Below are positions 12,610-24,900 of a stretch of 64,000 bases of DNA, piece by piece. Under the pieces are notes generated by a model. That model searched no databases. It saw only the letters and a list, made by a program, of their open reading frames with translations, and had not been told where the DNA came from. Positions within the stretch are counted from its first letter, which is position 1. Each line of letters begins with the position of its first letter. The position numbers and the translations under genes were made by a program. Source of the stretch: Actinernus sp. WN-2022 (lineage: Eukaryota; Cnidaria; Anthozoa; Actiniaria; Actinernidae); contig JAOWCC010001589.1 of NCBI GenBank assembly GCA_030867875.1, positions 89,117,537 to 89,181,536 on the forward strand, read 5' to 3'.

Positions 12610-13884
12610 ATAGGTTTAAAAAAACATTTTGAGAAGATTTTGTATGAAAATTTGAGAAAAAGAATTATTCAAGAGTCAATTAAGTGGTGGGTATTCTGCA
12701 ATAGCTCCGAAACAAATATTAAACCAGAGAAATAATCAAATAAAGAGGTACAGGCCATGTAAATAGAACTAAATAAAACGTTAACCGTGTTAGGTGGTAA
12801 TTGTCACTTGGTCTAGCTTGTGTTTAGGAAAGATTGATTTTTACCACTGTCAATGACATGCCACAGATAAATATGCGATTTCTATAACAGAGTCATTTAT
12901 CGTTCGTTTGAAAAATCTTCATGTCGGAGTTCTTACTCAGTTACTCACTTACTGCATGCTACATTTTCGTTCCCGAATTTATAAACATGTGCATAAAATA
13001 TTTTAAAAGGATCGGACCCCTGTCAGATCAGATAACTGAGGAATCGGGTCATTTCTACTGTACTTTCGAGAGGTTAATAACAATAAATAACAACACAACC
13101 ACAGCCAATTGGTATAAAAGTTATCATGTTCAGTTTAGCGGCTACTTACATTTACAAGCTGTTGTCTTGATATAATCAGTGTTGGATGTATCTAGTGTCA
13201 CGAGTGTATCTAGCTGGAGCATGTCGCATAATATGTGATAAATTCCCGACCAAAGCCCGCCAAACTCCTCTCAACCTTAGAAAAAAAAAAAAAATCTTGG
13301 CATTGCACTTAAAGAAACCTTTGGTTTACGCAAGTAATAGCTAAGATCTGGGAGGTGAGATTAAAGGTTTTGCCAAGACAAAATTCCGCTCGTCGCCATC
13401 TTGAAAAAAAACAAGGAAATGTTGTCCACTGTTCACGTGACCAGCACTGCAATCTGATTGGTGGCGAATAGAACTTGAAGAAGGTGCCATCTGATTGGTT
13501 GCCAGCGCAAAATCTCGACACCAAAAATAAAATTAAAATAAACACTTGCGATTTCAAGCTCATAAAGTCGTATACTTCGCCGCTAACTTTGGGAATGTCC
13601 GATGAAGAACTTGGAAGTCAGCTGGAGGTAACGTTGCAAATATTACGTTTTCCTTGTTTATCGATTACAGGAACCGACAGAAGGTTTTTATGTCACCAGC
13701 TATTTTCTTCTGATTGGCTGAAAAGAAATAGAGCGAAATTTCTTGCTTTGTTTCATCTAGCCATAAAATACCGCTCTGTATTTCATAGAAAAACTATCAT
13801 ATCTTGAATAAAAACATGGTAAATAATTCCTCCTAAAAGAACAGAACATTCATATACCAACGATAATTAATTTAAAACATTAAA
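12610..13884. other. Non-coding with one dispersed-repeat segment
   Basis: No gene is supported. The stretch near 13430-13475 (GTGACCAGCACTGCAATCTG, continuing ATTGGTGGCGAA) recurs at about 7216-7255 inside the 5048-7385 transposon, so part of this region is probably a decayed relative of that element. Confidence 0.45.
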
Positions 13885-14016
13885 CTTTGACGATGTTGCG
13901 CACGCATCACAGAACAATAGATGTGGCCGCCAAATAGTCTCAGGTGTGGCCCGCCAGTCTCTTGTTATTCAGATTTTATGTGCATTGTTCTAGTCGCGTG
14001 CGCAACATCGTCAAAG
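13885..14016. mobile_element. Short hairpin MITE
   Basis: The arm CTTTGACGATGTTGCGCACG at the left returns as CGTGCGCAACATCGTCAAAG at the right. ACAGAACAAT and ATTGTTCT pair further in. The whole unit is about 130 bp and non-coding. Confidence 0.65.
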
Positions 14017-14862
14017 TGGGTTATTAGCATATACATGATTGTGTAATAATAAATATGGTTTCGAGTGGATTTTCCAAGACTTACAAAACTGCAGGAAAAT
14101 GAAAGTCGATTGCAGTTTGTGGTCTTTGAACACCACCACAAGTGCTTTATTTCAAAAATCGCGAGAGAAAAACATGTGATCACCGTTAAAACTTTTCCTC
14201 TTTTCTCGTCGCAAACGTTCACTGAAGTAGTAAAGTAAAATGTAAAACAAAACGTAACGTCTGGAACTCACAATGCGCGGTACTCATGCAAGCAGCATGA
14301 CCGACCAAATAATCGATGTTGCGGTTCTAAAACTAAAGAAAGTTGGAGTTATTAAGCAGCCACAAGTAACATGTAACATGCTTCCCGTAAGCCACAAGCC
14401 GAGTAGAACGTAGTATTATTTTAAAAGCACACAAAAACGGTCAGTCGGACGACGAGAAACGGAATAAAAGTGGGGCCGGATGGCCTAATCACATCAATGC
14501 AAAGATTTAAGAGTCTGAAGGACATAACTCCTTGCCATTACTTAAACCTTTATTTCATTGGCCCATTTTCTCTTGGTTTTCTCCTTTTAGATTTTACTGC
14601 AAATCTGCCTTAGCTTCTGCCATCTCGTCGGTTTTGAAGATTTCCGAATCAACAAGCTACCAACAAAGGCGATTGAAAAGCAAACGTGCGGCGTAGATTT
14701 TCCCGCTAATTAGCATCTGTTATCCAATGATTCAGACAAATGCTCATTTTACAAATTTCATTGATGTTCCCCTGTGTTTGGGATAAATGCACCACGAAAA
14801 TCTTTGGATTTTTATGATTAAACCTTATGAAATCACAAGCATTGATCAATGCTATAATTGTC

Positions 14863-14868
14863 TTTATT
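14863..14868 (-). terminator. Polyadenylation signal AATAAA of the zinc-finger gene
   Basis: TTTATT on the plus strand reads AATAAA on the minus strand, 57 bp past the TGA stop of the zinc-finger exon, a plausible distance for 3' end formation. Confidence 0.5.
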
Positions 14869-14924
14869 CTTTTTCCAAACTGTTTCCAAAGATTTTTCAC
14901 TAAGCCACTGAACTCGACATCAAC

Positions 14925-15941
14925 TCACACGGTCTGCATTTCAATGTTTGTATCTTCTCCAGAGTGTATTTGAACATGTTTAGTTAGGTTACTAGACTGT
15001 GTGAAGCACTTTTCACACTGCTTACATTTATAAGGTTTCTCTCCAGAGTGTAACCGAACATGATAAGTCAAGCCATGATAATTCCTGAAGCATTTTGTAC
15101 ACTGCTTACATTTGTATGACTTCTCTCCAGAGTGTATTCGAACATGTTGAGTAAGGCCATAAGAATGCCTGAAACACTCTCCGCACTGCTTACATTTATA
15201 TGGCTTCTCTCCAGAATGTATTCGAACATGATTGGTTAGGGTACTAGGCTGGTTGAAGCACTTTCCGCACTGCTTACATTTAAATGGCTTTTCCCCAGTG
15301 TGTATCCGGACATGCATTTTTAGGTTACCCAACTGTTTGAAGCACTTCCCGCACTGCTGACATTTATATGGCTTCTCTCCAGAGTGTATTTGAATATGTT
15401 TAGTTAGGTTATCAGAATCCCTGAAGCTCAATCTGCAGTCTTTGCATTTGAATCGTTTCTCCTCAGAATGTATTCGAAGACGAGATGATTCTAGGTTAGC
15501 TGACTTACTGTTTGTGTTTCTCTGTTTGTGTTGAGACACTTTGTCATTAGCATGTATCCCTCCATGGGAATTAATAGAACTTTCAAACTGCACTACAGTG
15601 GTAGCTGTGTTGTTAGAACTGCACTGTGACTTATTATTTGTGCCACAATCCTTTGACTGTTTGAAAATACTAGCAGCTCCCTGATTGTCTATTGGCATTT
15701 CTCTGAACGATAACATATCCAATGTCCTTTCCTCTTTTTCCGTAGAAAATGATGTACTTCTGCAGTTTCTGTTGAGCAATCTCTTCTTTTTAAGAATTTC
15801 ACCTCTTTCTAGCAGACAAGGTCCTGATTCTGTGTTGTTAGTGTTCTCTAATTCTTGTACTTTATCCCAGTCCTTATTATCGTCAAGGTCATTTTTCTCG
15901 GGTTGAAATAGTTCAGCCTTTTCGAGTACAGGTTCTTGCTC
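14925..15941 (-). CDS. C2H2 zinc-finger exon, six fingers (3' terminal exon)
   Basis: The exon opens after an ...ATACACAG acceptor with [20 protein letters not shown] and runs 338 codons to TGA. The first half is low-complexity and polar. Then six fingers follow with the pattern C-X2-C-X12-H-X3-H, starting [19 protein letters not shown] and ending [19 protein letters not shown]. They are joined by HSGEKPY or HTGEKPF linkers, the signature of tandem DNA-binding fingers. A degenerate finger remnant ([13 protein letters not shown]) precedes the first. The frame stays open upstream only into a dispersed repeat (stop at 16047), and no in-frame ATG lies between that stop and the acceptor, so an upstream coding exon is needed. 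Confidence 0.85.
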   Translation of the reverse strand, partial: EQEPVLEKAELFQPEKNDLDDNKDWDKVQELENTNNTESGPCLLERGEILKKKRLLNRNCRSTSFSTEKEERTLDMLSFREMPIDNQGAASIFKQSKDCGTNNKSQCSSNNTATTVVQFESSINSHGGIHANDKVSQHKQRNTNSKSANLESSRLRIHSEEKRFKCKDCRLSFRDSDNLTKHIQIHSGEKPYKCQQCGKCFKQLGNLKMHVRIHTGEKPFKCKQCGKCFNQPSTLTNHVRIHSGEKPYKCKQCGECFRHSYGLTQHVRIHSGEKSYKCKQCTKCFRNYHGLTYHVRLHSGEKPYKCKQCEKCFTQSSNLTKHVQIHSGEDTNIEMQTV

Positions 15942-18900
15942 CTGTGTATCATGTACATGTATATTAGGTATTATAACATACTCAACAAAATATATGGGTT
16001 CTGACTGGTCAATAACGAGTGCATAAAAAGGTCGACAACTGTTTTCTCATTATATTATAAACAACAAATCGCATAAACTGCTGGTGCTATGCTTGATTTA
16101 CAGGCACTGAGTGATATTTTGAAAGTTCTCAAATTACACTCGCCCAAAGACTGGTATCATTATCAGAACTATCAAAATATCAGTCAGTGCCTATAAATCA
16201 TGTAGAACTCACGTTCATGCGATTTCCTCTACTTATCAAGTTCATTAATCAGCAACTTAAGTTACATCTATGAATGCTATTTACTTATTATTTATCCTGT
16301 AATTAGTTTAGTTAGCTTAGCTAGTTAGTTTAGTTAGCTAGTCTAGTCATTACACGTAACATTCATAGCTGATTGAGCTATTATAATCATTGTAATATTG
16401 TAAAGCGCTTTTGGACACAGTTTTTGGAAACAGCGCTATATAAATAAATATACATTATTATTATTATTAATAATTCATGAAGGAAAAGCAAAGGACATCA
16501 ATGTGCAATGAGTGATCTGTAAATCTGATACAGATTTCGTCCTGATTTGCAAAGCTTTTTGCTCAGTTCGATTTTCTCGGCTGAGATATACTTATTCAGC
16601 CTTAATTCAGTCTTCTTCTACCTCAAGAATAAACCCAGATCAGAATCATATTCGAAACCTTTATTATTCTCCCAATAGTTTTCAAAAGATCAAGAGTAAT
16701 TTGGAAGCTCTCTGCCTGACTCTAGTAGATTCTATCAGATATATGTAATCACTATCAAATTCTGTCAGATATATGTAATCACTATCAGATTCTATAGTTA
16801 AATTCATTGCCTGACGAGGGGATTCCATGTTAAATTTCACGCGAAAAACCGAAATCGCACGAATCGCCCCGAGTCGGACAATGAATTTTCTTTGAATCCC
16901 ATAGCATTTACGAAAATAGTAAAACTATATAATCAGTTCGAGTTTTGCTGAAATTCCCGCGACACGCCAGAAACCCATTGCGTGGTAAACTAAAGAGATA
17001 ATAGGAATCAAGCTAAAATTAGACTCAAACTCACACGAGATTCAACTTTAACTCAAAACATTTGGTTTTCCGACATCAAAACTGCATTTTTATGCATGAA
17101 AATACCTGCATTTTATTTAGGTACACTTAATTTCAATCTAATCTTTACCAAGAAAGCAAAAGAACATTAACTGGAGACAAAATTGTGAATGTTTGTGCAA
17201 AACCGGCGGACTAGCTGTTGAATCACTTTGCTATATGGCGGATGGCGATAAGTTAAAATGTAAATCCTGACAAAAAGTGCTGTACAAGTATACAAACAAA
17301 CTTGTAAGTATTAAGTGTTACTTATTTTATAATCAAATTACCAAATTTAAATGCTGAATTTCTCAGTCTCACAATAAATAAGCTTGTTTTATACTGTTGG
17401 ATGTTGTGTTCAGTTCACTCGTTTCCAAAATGTTCCTTGTACTTGTAGTTGTACCACGATTATAGTATAGCGTTTTGTAGGCGTGTTCTTTGAAGGCAGT
17501 ATGTGAATGTTACATGAATTAAATCAACAAATCCACAAAGCCCAGCTTTTCTGTTCAAAATCACACATTTTTGCTTTAGAGTGCAGTTGTCGATTCCTCG
17601 TACAGCGCCAAAACATATAATTTCCCGTGAAAAACGGAAAAGATTTCACGTTCTTTGATTGATGTTAACTTTGTGAATATCCTGGTTTGGAAGTTTAACA
17701 TAATTTTGTCTCTGTTCGCAATAATAAAAATAAACAACAACGTGCGGGCTTCCTGCGTTTAATTCCACAAAATATTCAATGCTTCGTTAGCCAATCAGCG
17801 TGCGAGTTTGAGTAGTGCTATGGGATTCTATCAGATACATGTACACAAATGTACAAATGTAATCACTATCAGATTCTATCAGATATACAATGTACATGCA
17901 TGTACATATTCTATCAGATATGTAATCACTCAAAGTGGTTCCGTATATATATCTAGAAGTGGTAATAAAATGACAATACTTTTATGGCAATGTACACGTA
18001 TTTCATTATTTACACAAACACTTACACCTACTTGACATTTTCTTTTGACAATATTTCTCCTTCCATTGCCCATGACTCCAACACTGCTCCCTGTGTCAGT
18101 TGGATCTTGTGTCCAAGTAACATTAGCCATCTCTCTGTTAGATTCTATGATCACAGATGAACTACATGTAGAACCACCCTTCTCATCACTATCTGAGCAT
18201 GGCTCTAATACAACTATCACCAGTTCCTCACTGATCAAATTAGAGCATTCATCAGTAGGCTCAATCTTGGGTTGAACATGGTCTCTGTGGTCAGGGAATG
18301 GTGTAACATTATCCTCAAGTATTTCGGTAGCACAGCATGAACTTGTCCGACTAGGCACATGGGTTGGTATTTGCTTAGACATGTCCTATAGCAAACAAAC
18401 AAAAATTAAGATTTGTTTCTAAATGACATAATTAAATTGTATTTATGCTACAACATAGTAATAATTACATTATATAGTGAGAATTAAAAGCTGTTCATCT
18501 TCCATTTAGTGTTGATATGGAAGCAAAGCAATTGATAGCACAAACTTACATGTACCAGAAAACTACCCTCCAGCAAAAAATATTTGTTCAGTCTTTCTTT
18601 AAATTTTGTATTTTCAACTCCTTTTATTCGTTCATCAATAGACCTTCCCACATTCAGCTCCAATGCCCACGAACAATGGCACCAAGTCGACATGTTCATA
18701 CATTGACTGTATTTTTGTGTACCCCAATCTCGACTTGGTGCCATTGTTCGATTACATGCGGGAAAGGTCTATTTGGAAAATATATGGCTATACTAGTGTG
18801 GAGCATTTTTTTCTCAAATTCTAGCACAATCTGTTATTTCACTTATAAACCAACCACACCCCAACTCAGACAAGTCTTAATCATTTTCTGTGTAAAATTT

Positions 18901-21900
18901 GTTAGTTAAAAAAATATGATCACTACAATTATGATGGTTAAACATTTGAAGCAGCTTAGCGGCTTCTAGTTGTAAGCAATTTTCTCTAACAATATTCAAA
19001 CCAATAAACATTAATTAAATATTATGATGATAATGAATACTTGATTGTAGAAGGGAAGGCCACAAAAGAATCAAATTAGCAAAAACAATGTACAATGTAG
19101 ATCAATAGCCAATCAACTACATGTTACTACATTTTTTTGTACATGTACTGTTTGACATCAGGTCATGTTTCATTTGGTCTGAAATTTTAATTTCAAAGAA
19201 GCGTTAATTGTGCAGGTAAAAACTGTGATTGCATGAGAACAACGAAATATACCCTTTCAGCTTGCTTGTTTGTTGCCCCATTCCACCATGTGATAGTTGT
19301 CTAGAGAATTCAGTGCTTTGTATTCCAATTATAGAAATATTGGTACAATTTCTCTTGGGATACAGAAAATTACTCAAGGGAAAAGTCATGTGGTCTGAAA
19401 TGGGGCAACAAACAGGCAAGCTGAAAGGGTCTAATTTGGGGCATTATTGGTTAATAAACCTGTTTAAACCTATGGGCTCTGTCTTTCATAAATGTTGCAA
19501 TTGAAGACCTTGGGCTGTGTCCTTGCTTGATCTTGAATATCAATGCAATACCTTGCCCTAAGTTTTGAACCGTTATTTATGGTCCGAGATCACCTGGCAA
19601 TGTTAACATAAATATATGGAGAAAAATGTTGCCTGAGGTCTTATAAAATACAGACCAAGCCACACCCCTGAGGGCAAAGTTACAGGCCAACCATGAAGGC
19701 CAGTAGTTTTTTAAAATTTTAATTTGATTTTTTAAATTGTTATTAAAGTGCATGTTTTTTGTTCAACTATGGCATGATGGTGTGCATGCTACAGCTAACA
19801 TTGGAAACTGTTCATTGAAATCATAAACAATTTCTATATGTTTCCCTTTTTTGTAGGCTTAGTCGGCTAAATTCATTATCTAAATGGGGAGAAATACAAA
19901 GAGTTCAATTTAACTCATAATATAATGTTGATAAAATTAAACTTTGATTTTGAAATATACTTGTATTTATATTTATAATTATAATACACAATGAACCAGC
20001 TTAGATGCAAGGACTTGATAAAGGAAACTGGACCTCCAAGCAGACAACAGGCCCTTTGCAGGAAATGGTCATCAGTGACCTTTTTAGCTTGTCAATGGAA
20101 AATAATTTGGTGCTAGAACAACACGGATGCCAGAAATGGAAAGAGCTAGCCAAAATTAGTAAACAGCAAATGTTTTAGTTTCATATCTTTAAAACTGAAG
20201 GAATGGGAAAATTTTGAAATTCAAAATTTAACAAGTTTATGAGGCTGGCAGCATGCTTAGGTACGATCACACAATAAGAAATACATGTACATTTACTGTA
20301 TTTGTGTACTTTAAGGCTTAACATATCCAAATAATTATATACTATGCCCAGATAATTATTACCTTTTGTGCGAGCCTACCTAAATGTATTTAAAAAAATT
20401 CATATCTCCCTTTGGCCTATTAAAAAAAAAATTCGAAAGGCATCCCATAATGCCATGTATTTTTTTATTGCCATTACTTGTGATTTGTAGTTACAGACTT
20501 ATACTGTACATGTAATAATAAATTGTATTTGTAAGACAATGTTTTCTAGATTGACTGTACATTATATAATAATACATTATATATTTATACATATATTGTA
20601 TATAATTTGATAATATTCAATAATAATTCATACTAAGGTACTAGCCAATCCAGACCCAGCATTCGGGTCACGTGGATACACTGTAAACCCCATACAAAAT
20701 TCTAGTTAGCCTATTAGTATTCTGTATCAATGATACAGAATACTAATAAGCCATATTAGTATTCTGTATCAAATGATACAGAGTACTAACTATAAGCCTG
20801 TATCATTGGAATGATACAGGATACTAACATGCTAGCGCTAATTAGTATGAGGAGGTCTCAGAACCGATCACCAACTTCCCCAGAGTATCCCAGGTGAAAT
20901 CTAAAATGACAATTACAGTCCTGCTCAAAAACTTTGCAACTGGCCACCACTAAACACCAGATGCCGCTAACGGCTTTTAGCGGCATTAGTGCCACTAACT
21001 TTTACCATTATTATTATAATAACAATAATAATAACAATATTTCTACAGTAAAACTCCCTCACGTACTGTGATTTTCAGGGAGGTCCTGCATAACTAAAAG
21101 TAATAATGAAGACTAAAAGGCTATAAAAGGTTAAGAACTAGAGCTAAAATGCTAAGAATACTAATGTTAGACAATAGTGCTATTACTTTAAAAACTTTTA
21201 AAAACGATCAAATTCTCAGCGATCTTCGAATTGAGGTCTAATGCATTCCAGTCTTCGATTGCTTGGAATGCAAAGCGCTGCTTTCCCCAATTTGTGCGGA
21301 CGCGTGGGAGATGTAAATCTCCACTGCGGCACGTATTGTAATTATGGTATGCATTATTCTTTTTAAGGTTAAAGTTAAAATTAATAAAGTTATTCAAACA
21401 CTTAAAAATAGCTATACAGCGATGGTTGTGACGGCGATGACTTAATGGCTGCCATTGTAGTTGTTCTATAGCTTGTGTTCCTGAAGAGTATCTAGGTACA
21501 TTGTACGTCTAAGATTGTTCTGGCAGCATTATTTTGTAAAATTTGTAAATGGCCCATGAGAACTACATTGTTTTTTTGTCACCCCATACTAAATCAGCAT
21601 AGTCAAGTAAAGGTAAAATAAGGCTATTTAATACAGTGTTGTTCGGGCATCTAATGGAAGCAAGGTTTTCACATGGCGAAGTACTCCACGCCTCTGACAA
21701 ACTTTCTTGCTTAGGGCATCAATATGTTCAGCCCAGCTCATATTCTGTTGTATTTGTATACCGAGGTATTTAAAAGATTCCTTCCGTTCTAGGAGGTAGC
21801 CGTTTATCTCTAGCGATAAACCACTAAAGGAACTTAACTTACGAGAAGTACCAAAAACTACGAATTTACATTTATCTACATTAAGAGTTAATAAATTGTC

Positions 21901-24900
21901 ATGAACCATTTGCTAAAAACCTTCAGGTCCAAGTTCAATTTGTCTGTAAGGTCCTTTACATCGTTTGAAGAGTAATATATGACTGTATGTGTCATCAGCA
22001 TAAAGAGAGACATTGCAGCACCTCACACAAGATGGCAGTTCATTAATATAGATGATAAAAAGGAGGGGTCCTAATACGCTTCCTTGTGGGACACCAACGG
22101 GTACATGCTTGGCTGATGAGCTGACACCACTAACTGATCATGAAGTAACTTGCATTCTCTGGGACAAGTAAGATTTAAACCACGCACTCCACACTGGGAC
22201 TCGAAAAGCCCAAACTAGTGAGCTTATTTAGTAGAAGTGAATGATCCACGGTGTCGAATGCTTTCGACAGATCGAGGAAGACCGCGCCCGTAACAAAACC
22301 CATGTCCATTTTTTCCAGTATTTGGTCAGTGAAATGCGTCAGTGCAATCTCTGTAGAGAGTTTGGGTCTAAAACCGTCCCACTACAGGTTGCCGAGCACT
22401 ATAAAATATATTTTTGCAGGTGGGGTATTTTATTAACTCATCACAAAGTGATGAAGTTAAAAACTCCAGAAGATTTGATACAGTGTGATCTCACGGCAAT
22501 TAACATTCATTTTACAACAAATTGGAAGAGACTCAAAGCATTTCCCGCATCAGGTGAAACTGTTCAGACACGAAACGAAAATGAAATAAAAACTTGCAAA
22601 ACATTTTATTCTAAAGGTAGAAAATGTCTGGTGCGATGCAGGCGATTTCAAAACAAAACAAAGACTGATGACCTATAAATACGATGATTATTCAAATCAG
22701 TTCGTGGAAAATGTCACGCTACCGGCCATGACACAGAATTCGTGAGACCTTTGAAAAACGGATCCACATTAATAAAAGAACTCCAGAATATGTTATTGGA
22801 CATCGTTTTAATTTTCCATAGTTGTGTGGTGAATTAAACTACAGTCACACTTCCCGCGAAGTTCACGGTGTGGCAGTCTCCAGTGTTGTGTCTGCACAGC
22901 AAAGCGGTTTAAAGCAACACGTGAAGAATGAAACAGGAATAAAATTTAGTGAAGTTAATACAGTGTAGCTGTTCGAGTTTTACTTAACAGTTTTGAATTG
23001 ATTTTCTTTAGTTATTCCAGGGAAAATCTGTGAAGTTCCCAAAAAATGTCTTCGATTCTGTCAGAGACGATGCGACTGCAATTATTGTTAATATGCTAAT
23101 TTTCTACTTCAGTTTGTTTACATTCACTCACACCACAGTATTTTCAATTGTGGACTGACTAACGGCTAGCCGCCAAATGTCTTGAGCCGTCAACTGCTAG
23201 CCACCAAACGTCTAGCGCCGTCAACGGCTAGCCACCAGTTTTTACCATTAGTGCCACCAAACCACTAACGCCCAGCCACTAAAAAATTAGCGGTGCTGGT
23301 GGCCCTGACGGTTGCAAAGTTTTTGAGCGAGACTGCATGTAAGTACATCTGCTCTCTTATTGCATACACACCGTCTCTTCGATGTGGGGCATGTTTTTGT
23401 GAGAAACTAATTCATCTCACATCGATAGCAAGGTGAGAGAAATCAAAGGTTAAAATTTTATGTGGTGCATAATTTATCATAAGTACTTTACAATATTTGT
23501 GGCAATGTTGTATCACCTTCCTGTATTCAAGTTATATACATATAATATATATATCATTATATAATAAATTATATATATATACACAGTCAATGCCAAAAAG
23601 GTTGTCCAGCAGAACAGGTTACCGCCTCACTGGTTAGCTCAGTTGGTAGAGCACGGTCTAGAGTGCGGGAGGTCGGGGGTTCGAACCCGGCCGCGTCCTT
23701 GGGCAGGGACGTTTATAAGCCGTTGGCCTTGTCTCCTTCTACTTCTAATCAGTATTTGAAGGGGACGTGAAAGAACCTGTTGTACTACTCGAAAAAGAGA
23801 AGGGGATTGTCACCCGGTACAGCAGCCTGGCCATTGCACTAACCACACACTCAACATTGTAAACTGCGTGGCTGCCATTGGCGCCGAAATAGCAGTCCGA
23901 AAAATTCACTGACGGGATATGTCAGTAAAATGTAAAGCGCCATGAGACTGTGGTGATATGGCGCTATATAAATATGGCCTATTATTATTATTATTATTAT
24001 ATAATACTATAATATCCATTGTTTTGGGCTATTGTCTAGGCCAAAACAATAGGCCAAAACAATGGATATTAAAGTATTATATTATGTTCTGCTGGACAAC
24101 CTTTTTGGCATCGACTGTATATATATATATAAATTGAATAGAAATTAAGCAAAGACAGGCAACTCGTACATTTGTACCAGTGTTATTAAAAATATATTTA
24201 GAACATTTCAGTCTTCAGCTAAAATTATTTTTATGTAATAAAAAAACATACACTGCATGCATATAGGGCTGTGTGCAAAAAGGGCATATGGGTCATTTCA
24301 CAGTATTTGGAATGTTACGGAGGGGAATTAAGACAAAACTTTTTAACTACTTGGAGCTATTTAATTATGGAATCATTTACTATTATTTGTTGACAGTAGC
24401 ATTGGTATCCATCTATACTAAAGCTGCAGGGAGAGCAAACAAAAATTCAAACATCTGTGTATTGCATGGTCATAAGAAAAAATATTCAGCGTTATGGAGG
24501 GGAACAGAAAAATTGCCTTTTTCTAATCTTTAAGTTTGGCTTAAGAACTCTGTGAAGTTAAAAATATCTCAAGCACCTTCTTTAGTTTAATGTGTGAGAT
24601 AATTATATAAGAGCACTGGTGGTGTTACGGAGGGGAAGTTACGGAGGGGAAAGTTTTGTCCATGACCTAAATACCAAACATAGCAATAACAAATTCTTGA
24701 AAATTAGACTTTTCAATAATATTAATTGACAAAATAGCTGTCTCAAATCTAAATGTACACACATGAGATCTGATTTATCTCACTGCAGCGTTAATAAGTA
24801 CTGTATCAATTGAAAGCACAACAGTAGTTTTCTTTAACAGCCATTATGTCGACTGAGAAAAAAATACAGGCTCTTTAACCCTTTGGAACCCAGACGCATT

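Noticed and set aside
22241..22678. A 145-codon plus-strand frame
   Set aside because: Its first part is the antisense of the reverse-transcriptase motif A region of a LINE, and the rest is transposon flank.
23625..23710. A tRNA gene
   Set aside because: A and B boxes are present, but there is no acceptor stem closure and the sequence runs into a SINE body with an (ATT)n tail.
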